This document shows positions 10,559 to 21,514 of a stretch of 64,000 nucleotides of DNA, one piece after another. The stretch spans positions 1-64,000 of the forward strand of contig JASAMV010001002.1 in the NCBI GenBank assembly GCA_030248065.1, written 5' to 3'. This stretch comes from Rhynchonema sp. JSB1_4 (lineage: Eukaryota > Nematoda > Chromadorea > Monhysterida > Xyalidae). The stretch's first letter is position 1. Every line of letters begins with the position of its first letter. The notes under the pieces are model-generated. The model did not search any database. It saw only the letters and a list, made by a program, of their open reading frames with translations, and was not told the origin of the DNA. Made by a program: the position numbers and the translations under genes.

Positions 10559-11914
10559 GGCCGTCTTCACAATGACCCGTTTTCCCGTTTTCCGTTTTCC
10601 CGGTTTCACGGTTTGTGTCTTCACAATGACCCGTTTTCCCGGTTTCCCGTTTTCCCGTTTTCACGGTTGGTGTCTTCACAATGATCCGTTTTCCCGTTTT
10701 CCCGGTTTGGCCTAATTATTTTGCACCGGGAAAACGGAAAAACCCAATTAGAACCGGTTCTAATTTTGATCCGGTTTTGGTGCATTTGACGCGTGCATTA
10801 GATGCTAGGACATGCCCAATTGCAGTAATTTGACAGTTTTGCGTGCCAATTATGTACAGCAAGTATAGTCATTATGTATATTTGCGTTCATTTCAGACAA
10901 GCTTCGTGTAAGCTTACTTGTGTGTCTTTACTATTTGTTCACTTTTTAGCGAGTTAAAGCATGCTCGTGGATCAAAAGTGTCCAAGGTCAATAATACTCA
11001 CCATCCTATCTTCAACACTGTGTTTTGTTTTTCAAAGAAAATGGCTTCCAGCATGCGATCACGGCAAATCAGTTTGCACGCGGCAGTGTGTAAAAATGGA
11101 AAATACACACCATAATGTTTCGTTATTTGTGTTTCGTACGTTTCACAAGCGCAAATCAATCGGGAAACTTGTGGGTGTCTCTGCAATTTATTGTCCATAT
11201 CCAACTTTATTTCACAGTAGTCCTGTATGTATGTAATTTTTCCACTTCCAATGCAGGACAACATGGACAAGGATCGGGAGAAACAGCAGAGTGCGTCGAT
11301 GTCGTTCTGTATGGGCACGTGATCTGGACGCGGACACACGGGCATATTTGAAGGCCCAATTCCAGATGATGGTGTATGAAGCTCGGAAGTCCAAACAGGC
11401 ACCTCCTATTTCGCCACCCACCGCTCTCGGTGATGCTGGTCCAGCAGTGCAGTGGCTGCCTGGTGCCCCAGATTGATAACTTTAGCTCTAGCTCAGGCCA
11501 TGTTTCTTGTCTTAGCTTTGCTCTTCAACAGAAGATTTCTGGAGGATTGATCTGAATGTTAGGCTGTCCATATATAAATCAGAGAAATTTTGCCATGTCT
11601 AGCTCTTTGTATTCTTTTGTTGCAATTGTGAAACAATTTTGTTCATGTCTACCTCTTTATAATCTTGTTTTGGAATTGGTTGCTTGTACTACTACAACGT
11701 GCACCTGTGATAAACGTTGACCAAGTTGAACTCACCAAAGGTTTATTTGCGCATTATGCAAAAAACGTGAAAACGGGAAAACGTGTCATTGTGAAGACAC
11801 ATTTTATGAACCGGGAAAACGGAAAAACGGGAAACCGGGAAACCGGATTTCATTGTGAAGACACCAATGAAGCAAACCGGGAAACCGGGAAAACGGGTCA
11901 TTGTGAAGACGGCC
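10559..11914. mobile_element. PIF/Harbinger-like DNA transposon, non-autonomous or decayed
   Basis: The TIR is GGCCGTCTTCACAATGACCC, mirrored by GGGTCATTGTGAAGACGGCC. It is flanked by a TTA duplication (10556-10558 and 11915-11917), the classic PIF/Harbinger TWA target. Both ends contain subterminal CCGTTTTCCCG / CGGGAAAACGG repeats. Joining the flanks recreates a sequence matching the uninterrupted repeat at 7505-7650, which proves the boundaries. At 1356 bp it has no recognisable DDE transposase. A C-terminal exon-like frame (about 11237-11476) may remain of an accessory protein. Confidence 0.85.
11237..11476 (+). pseudogene. Exon-like remnant inside the Harbinger-like element
   Basis: After a CAG acceptor at 11236, an open frame ends ...RDLDADTRAYLKAQFQMMVY EARKS... 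and stops at 11474-11476. A short acidic-basic helix near the C terminus recalls the tails of Myb/MADF-type accessory proteins of Harbinger elements, but this is inference from pattern only. No upstream exon or transposase was recognised within the element. Confidence 0.35.
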
Positions 11915-12155
11915 TTACGCAAACAGCAACGTCGTTCAACACACAAATGTTTTGGGAATCAAAAGGGAATTTACACACCGAGGTGGAGAGCGTGTTTTTA
12001 AAAAATACATGCGTTTCTCTTTCTTTCATTTCCGAAATACGTGGAACCGGAATATTATTGGATCCGTTCAAATCAACTTCAAAATATGTCGTCTCATGAG
12101 TTCGTGGCTGGACTATACTGTACATACGTCTTCTTGTTTTAGTATAATGGTATAA

Positions 12156-12326
12156 AGGCAAACTACACCAACACGAGCCCGATTTCGGTGGTGGTGTGCT
12201 TACCAAGCGAATAGAAAGAGAAAATCATCATGCTCCACTTTCTATTCTTCAACGTGTAACATTTCCCAAAATGTTTCACTATTCTGCCAGCTGCGAAATC
12301 GGGCTCGTGTTTGCGTAGTTTGCCTA
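12156..12326. mobile_element. Inverted-repeat MITE, TIR AGGCAAACTACACCAACACG (copy 2)
   Basis: It starts AGGCAAACTACACCAACACG and ends CGTGTTTGCGTAGTTTGCCT. TATA flanks the right end. It lies 64 bp before copy 3 in the same orientation. Confidence 0.8.
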
Positions 12327-12390
12327 TAGATATGCTAATCCACTGATCTTTCCATTTGTTTGTTTATTTATTCGCTTTATGTTGACGTGA

Positions 12391-12585
12391 AGGCAAACTA
12401 CACCAACACGAGCCCGATTTCGAAGGTGGCATGTATTCAAAACGAATAGAAAGAGAAATCATCATGCTCCACTTTGTATTCTTCAACGTGTAACATTTCC
12501 CAAATCAGCAGCCACGTCAGAGTATTTCACCGTTTCACCACTCTGCCAGCTGCGAAATCGGGCTCGTGTTGGCGTAGTTTGCCTA
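12391..12585. mobile_element. Inverted-repeat MITE, TIR AGGCAAACTACACCAACACG (copy 3)
   Basis: It has the same ends and interior as copies 1 and 2. The arms extend through GAGCCCGATTTCG and its complement CGAAATCGGGCTC. It is closest in sequence to copy 1. Confidence 0.8.
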
Positions 12586-13018
12586 TATTCCCACATGCTG
12601 ATGATAATAAAATGAGTTTCTTCTCCTCACGGGCATTATATAGTACAATAAAAATATTTTCGCTTTGGGAAACCTTTCATCAAAAAACACATCATAGGGG
12701 AAAACATCGAAGACGTATGTTGCATGGCATCAAAATGGCTGGTTGAATCGACAAATAGAGCACCGTAACTTGATCCCGTTTCATAACGTCATTCATCCCT
12801 GAATGGTAAAGGCGTGGAATTAGCATTTTGCGTTATTCTGTGTATCGAGCACTAACCAGCTATGCCTATTCACAAAGCGCACTAACTTTTGACCAGCGTA
12901 AAAGTTGTTCTCCAACACGTCATTGCGAAAAACCTTAACGCTGGTCGAAAATAATGCGTCGATTCCTTCCCAAAATACCATACCCAAACCAAAACAATAA
13001 CTCCAAAACGAAAATTTT

Positions 13019-15978
13019 TTACTCGAGAAACTCCGGGTCCGTATGTGGCGTCAGTATTTCGACGCATCGTGTGCGTCCCTTCGCCTCGGCTGCCCACAAC
13101 GCGTGGTCACCGTCGTCGTTGATAACGTTGACACAGGCACCGTGCTCGATCAATAATTGCAGACATTCGGCGTAGCCTGAATTGGAAAGGCGGATTGAAT
13201 GTGATATGTGGTACTCGGTTTTTTTCAGGAAGTTGCCGGTATCAATAATATGCGGTGATTGGGTGTATTGCTTGGCTTGCCTTGGTAATGAGACTTTTTC
13301 CTTCAGCGATGTTTTGAGATTCATTAACGCTGCTAGAATTTTGACCAGCGTAAGGATTGTTTTTAAGGTTGGTGTCTGAGAAAATGACATTAGCAAATCT
13401 TGATATATCCTTCAACAGAAGGAAGGTCAATTGAACCAGACCAAGCATATCCGGTCCGAATCTATCACCAAACTTGATACTACCGGTCAAAGCCTGGAAT
13501 TTTCAACGGTGTAATACTCGACGTGAACTACCTCATCGTGTGAACTTGAGACATTTCCCGTTCACGGGGGCAATGTCTCATGTTTACATAGAGCACTTTC
13601 GCACCAAGCTTTCGACCGGGCTTACACCGAACTTCATATTCAACTCTTTTGTTTACGCCCTTTTGAAAATTCTTGGGAAAGACTTCGCTACTGTCGTTGG
13701 AATCTCGAAAGTCCACAAGGCATTTATCAATCGTTATAGCAAGCACCATAGTTCATGACTTTTACCTCTGACCGCAGCAATGTAGACAGCTGTGTTGCCA
13801 CCATTGGCTATCACATTGACAAGGTCATGAGCTGAATCTGAAACGTCGGCTGAATTGTTCTGTTTCATTTTCGCAAAGCTCAAGAGAAGTCAAGTCAGGA
13901 ATTTCTAGTCAGTCTTGCAGAGGCAAATTTGCCAGAGCGTTCGCACTGACAAGCCCTGTCTCCTCCTCGGTCTGTCTGCGAAAGCAGGGCAAAACAGACC
14001 AACATTACTGCACTCAGTACATTGCAAACTGCAAATCACTCTGGTTGACGTGTGCTGCATTTAATCACATGTCCCTGCCTGGCTCTGCTGACTGACGACC
14101 AAGAAGAACACGCAGTCAGGGTCTATGTTTCGTCCTGCTTTCGCAGACCGGCGGTGCACCAGGGCATCGTCAGTAGCAATGCATCACGTCCATGCGATTC
14201 CAAAAAATGTTTATGGCAGAATGCGCCGACGCTCTTCTGCGAACAGAGATGTTGCTATCATTAAGTTGCCTGCCATTAAGTTTTTGTTTCGTAAGCATGA
14301 TGCACACAGTTTTAGACAACCATGCAAAACTTGGAGATGAAAACCGAACGGTGAAACATCGATCATTGGGCCAGACACGACCAACCTCCAGCCAACTCAA
14401 TAATCCGTTTTGCACAAGTGAATTTGTCGTTGGCCACAGCCAGTCCAAGCGAATTCCAGCCTTCGTAGTCTTTCTGCATGATGTTGGCTTTGTATTTGGT
14501 GACCAGCAGTTCGACTGAAATCAAAATGGTCAAGTTCAGGTTGGTATACCTTTCGGCAAACCTTTGATGTCATGCATGCACACGTTTTTGGTTTTTCTTG
14601 ATTGATTGGCGCCTAGAAACGCAAATACGACGAATTGTGTAGCCAACTTTAGGACAAACCTACACGTCACACAGACACAGTGTAAGGTGGACCAGTCTAA
14701 AAAGCTATTGTTTTCAGACATATACCCAGCTACACGGTAAAAGATCTCTTAGGGGGTTGAATCCGGAAATCGAAATCCGGAAATATTTCCGAAAAACGCA
14801 TCACGTTTGCGAGTAAATTCCTGTGTTTTTCGGAAATATTTGCGGAGCCCAGAAATGTTTTGTATTTTTGCAAGCAAATATTATTTCCGAATTCCGGAAT
14901 TAACATAAGTTTGCACTTACAGTCTGGAGGAAATTAATGGCACCCATTTTTCGAAATCAACAACAACATTGTAGTCCCCCCGACCAATGGGCGTGTGTCC
15001 AACGGCAGCAGCGTGATGCATAGCACTCCATCCGTCATTGTCAATGTCGTGCGCCTGCTCCGGCTCGATGTGTTTCAATATCTCGACCACAACGTCCAGA
15101 TTTTTCACAGCCGCGGCTGAAATTTCTTATGTATTTACGATTTCTGTGGTTTTTTCCGTGCTTTGTTTGACTATCTTCATGCTAATTTCTTCCATGATGA
15201 ATTAGGTGATTTGGAATTCGGGTTAATGTTTTTCGTGTCTGAACACCCACCAAGAAGTAATGGCTTTTGTCCCTGTTTATCGCCGAGTCTCGGATCGGCC
15301 CCACGTTTCAGCAGACATTTGACGGCATTCAGTTTGCCCCTTTCCGCTGCGATCAATAAAGCTGACATGCCACTGTCGGTTTGCGAATTCGCGCTGACAC
15401 CTGAAAAATATATGTTGCTTGGCCGTTTCGACTACAGACGGTCGGCGTACCTGGTCATCGTCAGTGCGAATACACAGGATGGCCCCGATAACCTCACAAA
15501 AGCCAGGTGTCGACAGCTGATCAAGCAGACTTTTACGCTGGTCAAAATGCAGTGCACCACAGACAAAATCACTCACTTAAGCTATAGATCCGATCACCAA
15601 GTTGGATATTACCGTGAGCGTGCACACACTCTTCCAGTTATACGCAGTTTTAAGCGCACGTCACTATAATCGTCCGAATTCACCCCGGAACAGTCCAAAT
15701 GACCCCCCCCGGACCCACCAGCATCAATCAACATGTCATCACCCCGGAACAGTCCAAATGACCCCCCCGGACCCACCAGCATCAATCAACATGTCAATAC
15801 ATTTGTGCATATCATTCGCGGCCGCATGGTGCATTGGTCGCCAACATATCTGACCCTCAATGTACCCAAGTTCATCATCAATGTCCAAGACGTCCAGGGG
15901 CGCTTTGGCTGCGATTAGCTTTTTCAGCCGTGATGTGTCCCCTTCGCGACACGCCTCGCGCACGTCCCATTTGCTCAT
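13019..15978 (-). CDS. Ankyrin-repeat protein
   Basis: Six exons on the minus strand: 15978-15777, 15400-15251, 15116-14985, 14514-14386, 13837-13766 and 13176-13019. They join in phase to 280 residues. Ankyrin signatures run almost throughout: RPMHHAAANDMHKCIDMLID (about 47-66), MSALLIAAERGKLNAVKCLL, GWSAMHHAAAVGHTPIVELL, GWNSLGLAVANDKFTCAKRI, GNTAVYIAAVRGYAECLQLL and HALWAAEAKGRTRCVEIL. It starts MSKWDVREACREGDTSRLKK, a capping half repeat, and ends DPEFLE. There is no signal peptide or membrane span, so it is probably a cytosolic scaffold; the specific orthologue is not recognised. The exon 1 donor lies in a 59-bp tandem duplication. Intron 5 holds copies of the TTTACGCTGGTC motif. Confidence 0.9.
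15681..15796. repeat. 59-bp tandem duplication over a splice donor
   Basis: Two copies (15681-15738 and 15740-15796) differ by one C in a C run. Each contains the last codons of ankyrin exon 1 and its GTGGGT donor, read on the minus strand. Only the first-reached donor (exon end 15777) gives the right phase for exon 2. Use of the second (exon end 15719) would add 58 bases and shift the frame. Confidence 0.88.
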
Positions 15979-16684
15979 GATTGGTGATGTTTCACATGGA
16001 CACCTATTTACTCGTCGCACTGTTTGGACTGTATTGTTGGCCGAATTTTTTATAGTTTCAGATTGTCGGGTAATCTTTTCTGCAACGTTTTCGGTCAAAC
16101 TTTAATGCAACGACAGAAAACGCAGATTCAACTGTTCTGCTGCAGTTTTCAGATTCTCAAACAAACACACTGCCGGGCTGGTCTGGCTTGCAGAAACCAA
16201 AGTTTTATGAAAATCTCAGCTCAGCCAATGAGTGTATACTTGCCTGCAGTGTCAGTCAACGCCACACATCAATAATGTATAGCGAAGTGTGGTGCATCAA
16301 CGTTAGCACAGACGAAGTTTCTAGCCGTGCATTTTTTCGTGCGTCACTATGTACTGTATGTAACCTAGGCTGAAGGCACATCGGCTGTGAAGCCTGCACG
16401 CTTGGACCAATCTTTGTGTTGTTGTCAAACGGGTTTAACATTGCGCAAAGCTAAACTTGTCATATCAGGAACAAACGAGCCTACAAAGGAGCGGAACATT
16501 CGTTTTTTCACAGAAACAAAAAGGCTAAAAACAATGGGAACGAATACATACTGTAATTACAGTTCAGCTGCGCGCGAAATTCAAAATATATTTGCATCAC
16601 TGTACGGCTATGGTCGCAAACAAAACCGATTGAATCACAACAAACTTCGATAATTTCATGTTTCGCAAATATTTCTCGATATAA

Positions 16685-19600
16685 TTATGACTCTTTCTCA
16701 ACAAACACCGTGCCTCTATCAGTCAACCTCCAACTGAGTGCGCCAAGTGGTCGCCTGTCCTTGTGCGCCTTTTGATGCAGTCGTCGATTCCACAACAGTT
16801 TCGACTCCCGACACTCTTGTGCCAGCACATAGGCGTAGTCGAGGCGATTCTTGTAGTGACTGGCGTTCACCCGATCTTGTTGGCCGTATTGTTGTTGACG
16901 CACTGCAATGGCAGGTATGTAACTGTGTGTGAAATGTAACCCGGCTGGCTTATTGTAAAGTGGTTGACGCAAGTTGCACAATTATTCATTTGGATGTACC
17001 CAAAAATGCCAAATTTTTGACGTTGTTTATACGAATTTATACGCAGACGCCTTGGAGAGGCTTGGTCAATCTCCTTACAATTATACGTAGCAATTTGGGA
17101 GAACGAATTAGTGAAAAACAATTACGCATTTTTTGCAGACATCAATTCTGCGCGATTTTTGGTCGCTCGTTTCACCCGCTTATGCAGACGGATGGTGCAC
17201 CAGGTCTCATCGAATGAGCACACCTTGACAACACATTAATCTTGCGAGTCCGAAAGGCCTGGCATAAACTTCAACCTCAAGCCCACAAGATCCAAAGGTT
17301 CATAGTGGCACCAGGTAAGACAAAGTTTGTTTTCGCACTTTTTCTTTTCTGATGTTTCAGTGCCCGCGCATTTACTCAACTCACTTCTGATGACCATTCG
17401 CTCATCATCCAGCATTTGTGCCAGTCGATTTGTCGACGTCGTTTTTGGCTTCGAACGCTTCAAGTACCCGCCCGGTTTCTGATACGCGAAACTGAAGTTG
17501 TGATGAATGAATATGAGAGAGATCAAAATCTGCGCGATTGGTTGAGGCCGATTAGTTGCAATGTGATCCATCAATCATTGAAGCGTGTCGTGTCAATTTA
17601 GATGTTGGTGACCCAATTGGAGAAACTTGTTGCCATACTTTTACGCTGCTCGTCACTTAATTCGGAGCCAGGTATATCGTTCAGGTATTGAATAGTTTAG
17701 ACAAACCACGCGTGACCAAGCATCATCGGATCTCCAAGTTCCGTGCCGACCATTGCACAGCGTACAGGTTTTATCGACATATTTTGACAGCCGGGGCGGT
17801 GCACTGGGTCATCGTCAGTGCGAATCTGGCCTAATTGACATGTGGTCAACTTAGATCGTCAACTGAAAGTAGCCCTGAGCGAGCGGGAGGAATAATATAT
17901 ATTATGACATTCGGCGTGAGTTCACGACCTTAGTTGGTGATCTGAGTTGACCACAGTTCAATAAGCCCGAATGGGCACCAAAAGGCCCAGTTGTCATTGT
18001 TATGGTTTGGTTCGGAAACTGATCCCGGGGAGCCAAATACACTTCAAGGCTTAAGTTCAAGTTGATCGGGGTCATGAACGTACCACAGGAGGGCCGAAGC
18101 ATTAAAATGTCCAAACCTGCAGTACTTCATGGCCAGAACAAACAACACTGATCCTGCGCATGTGATGTAGTAGATGTGTGCCCATTCAAGGGCCGGTTGC
18201 GTTGGTCGGTATTCGGGGTCAGCAACACGAAAGTCGGTGTCACGCGCGTAACCGATCGTACCGCAAGCCAGACGGGGGTCTATATGGTAGCATAAGAAGG
18301 CTGTATATTCATGTGGTCAACGCACTTCGTCAACGCTGGTCGCCAACGCGCAGCTCAATGCTATTATGTTTCCTCGCGCTCACTTCGAGGTGTCTCGTAA
18401 GCCCAGCAAGAATACCAAGTTTTGGAATAGGTTTGAGGTATGCGGTGGGTCCGGATTGCGGTACAATTGACTTTCGAATTTGTTGTGGCTGGACTTAGGC
18501 CTGGGTGCAAAGTTCATCCCCGGGTTCAGTCCAAATCTAGCAGAACAAAATGCTCTTGGAAACTTTAGTATGCATAAGCCCGCATCCGCACAGCACAGAG
18601 TACTTTTCTGTGAACTCTGGAATTAGTGTCGCATGCGCATGTAACCAGAGCGCACGCACTCACTTATCGCAAATGCATAACGAAAAATTCGATACAAGCA
18701 TGTGTATCGACTTTTCATACACGCACGGCACCAATATTCAAAAAGTCCCAACCCAACACAACCATTTTCAAACAAGTCATCGTCATAAAGAGTTACCACG
18801 AGACTGCGTCCAATCACCGATCTGTAGCCGGACAGTGCCGTTTTCACCTCAATCCATCGTGTGCCCGTGTACCCGTGCTCGTTGGTCGAATTCAGTGTAT
18901 AATCGCCAACGTGTCTGACATAAACACAGATTATATCACAGTCTACACCAGCGCTTTGTAGTGACTTATCGTTTTCGGTTACAGTTTGAAAAAAGGTTCG
19001 GAATCAAAAACTAGTTAAAATTTTATGCATTGGAGTTTCAGACTGGTCACGATTGCGGTTAGAATGAGCGACCCGAGCTTTTTATGACGTTGAGAACATT
19101 TTCGCAAACATAAATTTCATCTCGCTCGTTTCAAATATTAATTTGCGTTTTTGTTTTCATTCACAAAATTGCCAGATTGTTTTCACTCCGAATTTCTCAA
19201 AAAACGTATACATAAATATAAATCATCATGCTGATCGAACACGCTCCCGTTTTCTTAAATTCGCTGATGATTGTCGCTGTGGCGATAACGCTGAATTGGG
19301 GCTTCGACAAAATCAGCAGCAGTATGCGAAACAGATCGACAACGGGCAATCAACGTTGCGCTGGCCGTTGAAGTGATCGCGTTGCACGAACGCATAAATG
19401 AATTGGAAATGAGAATCGAACAACAAGAGCAGCCAGCACTTGGGTGAGACAGCACAATGGTCGTCACATTGAGGTTTTTGTAATGTCACGCTGTTTTACG
19501 ACTGCGGTTAGACAATCACAATTTGGAGCGCCGTAGAAGTTGTTCTCCCTGACACCAAATGGAAAACGTTTACGCTGGTAGAGATACATATGTTGGTTGA

Positions 19601-21514
19601 CTACCACAACTCTATAAAAGTCAAAGTCAAAGCAAAAATTGCCCTTGTGCTTGTTGTGAAAACGGCTGAATTTCTTTGTTTCATTGCGGTGAGCGCAGTT
19701 TTATGACTTGAGTGCTCGCTCATGTTACAGTATCGAAGAAATTGACTGAATTAGAAGACAACCGAAACTAAGTCAAAGAATATTGTTTTCGAAAAATGTG
19801 CATGATTTTTCATGACGAAAGCGCTATGACATTGATTGAATTCCTGATTCACAAAGGCGAATGATATGATGTTGCCGTGATTTTATGAACTTACATATTC
19901 GATCCCTGTTCTTTCATTTGTTTGCATGCGTCCCTTATACAAACATGCGATGTCTCGAACGATGTAAACTATACCTTCCCTTTACTTGAAACTTTTTCGA
20001 GCATTTTTAAAGATGCGTTTAGGTTCCCAGCTCTCAATGGCCATTGCACTCCAAGCAGTAAAAGTGCAGATTCCCGATCCTGTAAAATTCATACAAAACA
20101 AACCGATTGCAATCCAACGCATGTCCATGTTTCATATTATCGGGATTGAAGTGGTCGCCCGTCCGTCGGCAACTTTGTCCCACGCGACCAAGATACATCA
20201 GATAGAGACCGTGTTTATACGATGGGAAGAACCCCTGAATACGCACTTCGACGAAGATCTGCAAATGTGCACACTGGCCGGTGGTCTCAAATTTAGTGAT
20301 CGGTCCAGTTCGGGGTTTGTTTTTTGTCACGTGACTTTTTTGCATGAAGGAGGGATTTTTAAAGTTACTCATGACATTATAATTTCGACCATCGTTGTTG
20401 TAGCTGTACGACACACGCGCACAGTTAATGAACAACTTTAATTCTGGTTGAAGTTAGCAGACAAAGACCGCCGAGAATTCGATCACATCCCGAAGTTCGA
20501 AACCTGCCATTGAGTCATGGTGCGCAAAATTACACGCACCCACACACAGAGCGTAAATTGTGCCACACAACACTCGGTATATTCAGGTCCGGGGACATCG
20601 TCGCGCATTTTGACTTGGTCGCGCGTATTTTCAACCACATATGTAGCTTCAGTTGAGGCTAAGGCTTAGGCTTAGGCTTATGATTGGGCTTAGGCTTGGG
20701 CTTAGGCCTACACTTCGGCTTAGGCTTCCAGCTTTCCCTATCAGCCGGATATGTTGTAATTCACAAAACGCGCGACCATGAGACAAAGAGCGACGATGTC
20801 TCACAACCGTATATTCACCTGCCCAGTGGGTCGATGAAGACTGAAGTTGGCTTCGCCAATCATTCCATCAAATTCCCGACGATTTGGTGGCCGCAAGAAC
20901 GCCGTGGCACCTGAGTTCGAATACTTAGATCAACACTTTTTGAAAAAAATTTATATCTGATGCTAACATCATTGTCATTGATGTGGTTGTTCATTTTCTT
21001 ACAGTTTTACATGAAAAAATTTGTATTTTGCAAATAATTGTTTTTTGTACGGTGGGCAGCGGTATTGTATAAATGAGAGGTGCACCAGGTCGTCGTCAGT
21101 GTGAATGCATCACACACACAGAGAGTTATGATCTCATGAACGTGTGAAGCATTACAATACTGCCAAATTTCGTCAATGTTTGTGGGTTGCAGCAGCCACG
21201 ACAACAGTTGGGTGTAATTTTCATGTCACAACTCGCGCTTTTGCAACAAAAACGTCCTTTTTCTGAAGAAATAGCCAAAAAGACCAACGTTTTTCCATTC
21301 CGGAGATTTCTGACGCGTTCACGGCTCGGTAGCCACAAACACAACAAATCTGTTCGAAATCCCTGGGTCTGCGACGCCTGCCGGCGGCTCTGGCCGAAGC
21401 ACTGGATTTACTGGATTTAGCTGCTTGACAGATGGGCGCGAAGATGAGGGCATTAAATAAATAGAGACAGAAGAATGATAAGGTGAAAATCTCGGTGGCT
21501 TTTTCGGGATTCAT
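16685..21514 (-). CDS. Unrecognised signal-peptide, single-span membrane protein
   Basis: Minus-strand exons 21514-21343, 18279-18117, 17491-17385 and 16902-16685 join in phase to 219 residues. Residues 1-31 look like a signal peptide (SFFCLYLFNALIFAPICQA). A basic RRRRPRD stretch and a short lumenal part (CYPRLACGTIGYARDTDF) follow. A span (about ITCAGSVLFVLAMKYC) then leads to a basic cytosolic tail ending TVFVEKES. Family and function are not recognised. The join of exon 1 (donor GTGTTT) to exon 2 rests on phase only and is the weakest; exons 2-4 are firmer (donors GTTTGG and GTGAGT). Intron 1 (about 3 kb) contains two plus-strand candidate genes. Confidence 0.7.
17830..17965. mobile_element. 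MITE of the GTGGTCAAC / GTTGACCAC family
   Basis: TGTGGTCAACTTAGATCGTC is mirrored by GTGATCTGAGTTGACCACA. The core GAGCGAGCGGGAGGAATAAT matches the family core GAGCGNGAGAAATAATACAT. It lies in the intron between exons 2 and 3 of the membrane-protein gene. Confidence 0.6.
19228..19447 (+). pseudogene. Small membrane/coiled-coil ORF with a frame break
   Basis: The ATG at 19228 opens MLIEHAPVFLNSLMIVAVAI..., a probable membrane span. A second frame from about 19335 reads RQRAINVALAVEVIALHERI then a coiled-coil segment to a stop at 19445-19447. The two halves look like one protein of about 68 residues. They are out of frame unless the 13 bases 19322-19334, which begin GTATGC and end ACAG, are absent, or one base has been gained in the CAG run. 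It could be a recent pseudogene, an assembly indel or a micro-intron. It lies on the opposite strand within intron 1 of the gene at 16685-21514. No family recognised. Confidence 0.45.
20013..20914 (+). CDS. Unrecognised gene nested in an opposite-strand intron
   Basis: The first coding block runs from ATG 20013 (or ATG 20037) to about 20280 or 20314: MAIALQAVKVQIPDPVKFIQ ... FIRWEEPLNTHFDEDLQ. A last exon at 20745-20914 reads GYVVIHKTRDHETKSDDVSQ ... FPTIWWPQERRGT and stops. A short middle exon at 20461-20513 is optional. Donor 20314 (GTTTGT) joins it in one frame and onward to the last exon. Donor 20280 (GTGGTC) joins either directly to the last exon or to a middle exon that then stops after KFETCH. 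Coding bias is good, but I recognise no family. The TTAGGC-like run lies just before the last acceptor. Confidence 0.55.
20655..20712. repeat. Interstitial TTAGGC-like array
   Basis: About eight imperfect units (GGCTTAGGCTTAGGCTTA, then TTGGGC and TTAGGC variants) end some 30 bases before the acceptor at 20744. They lie in an intron of the nested plus-strand gene. Confidence 0.8.
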
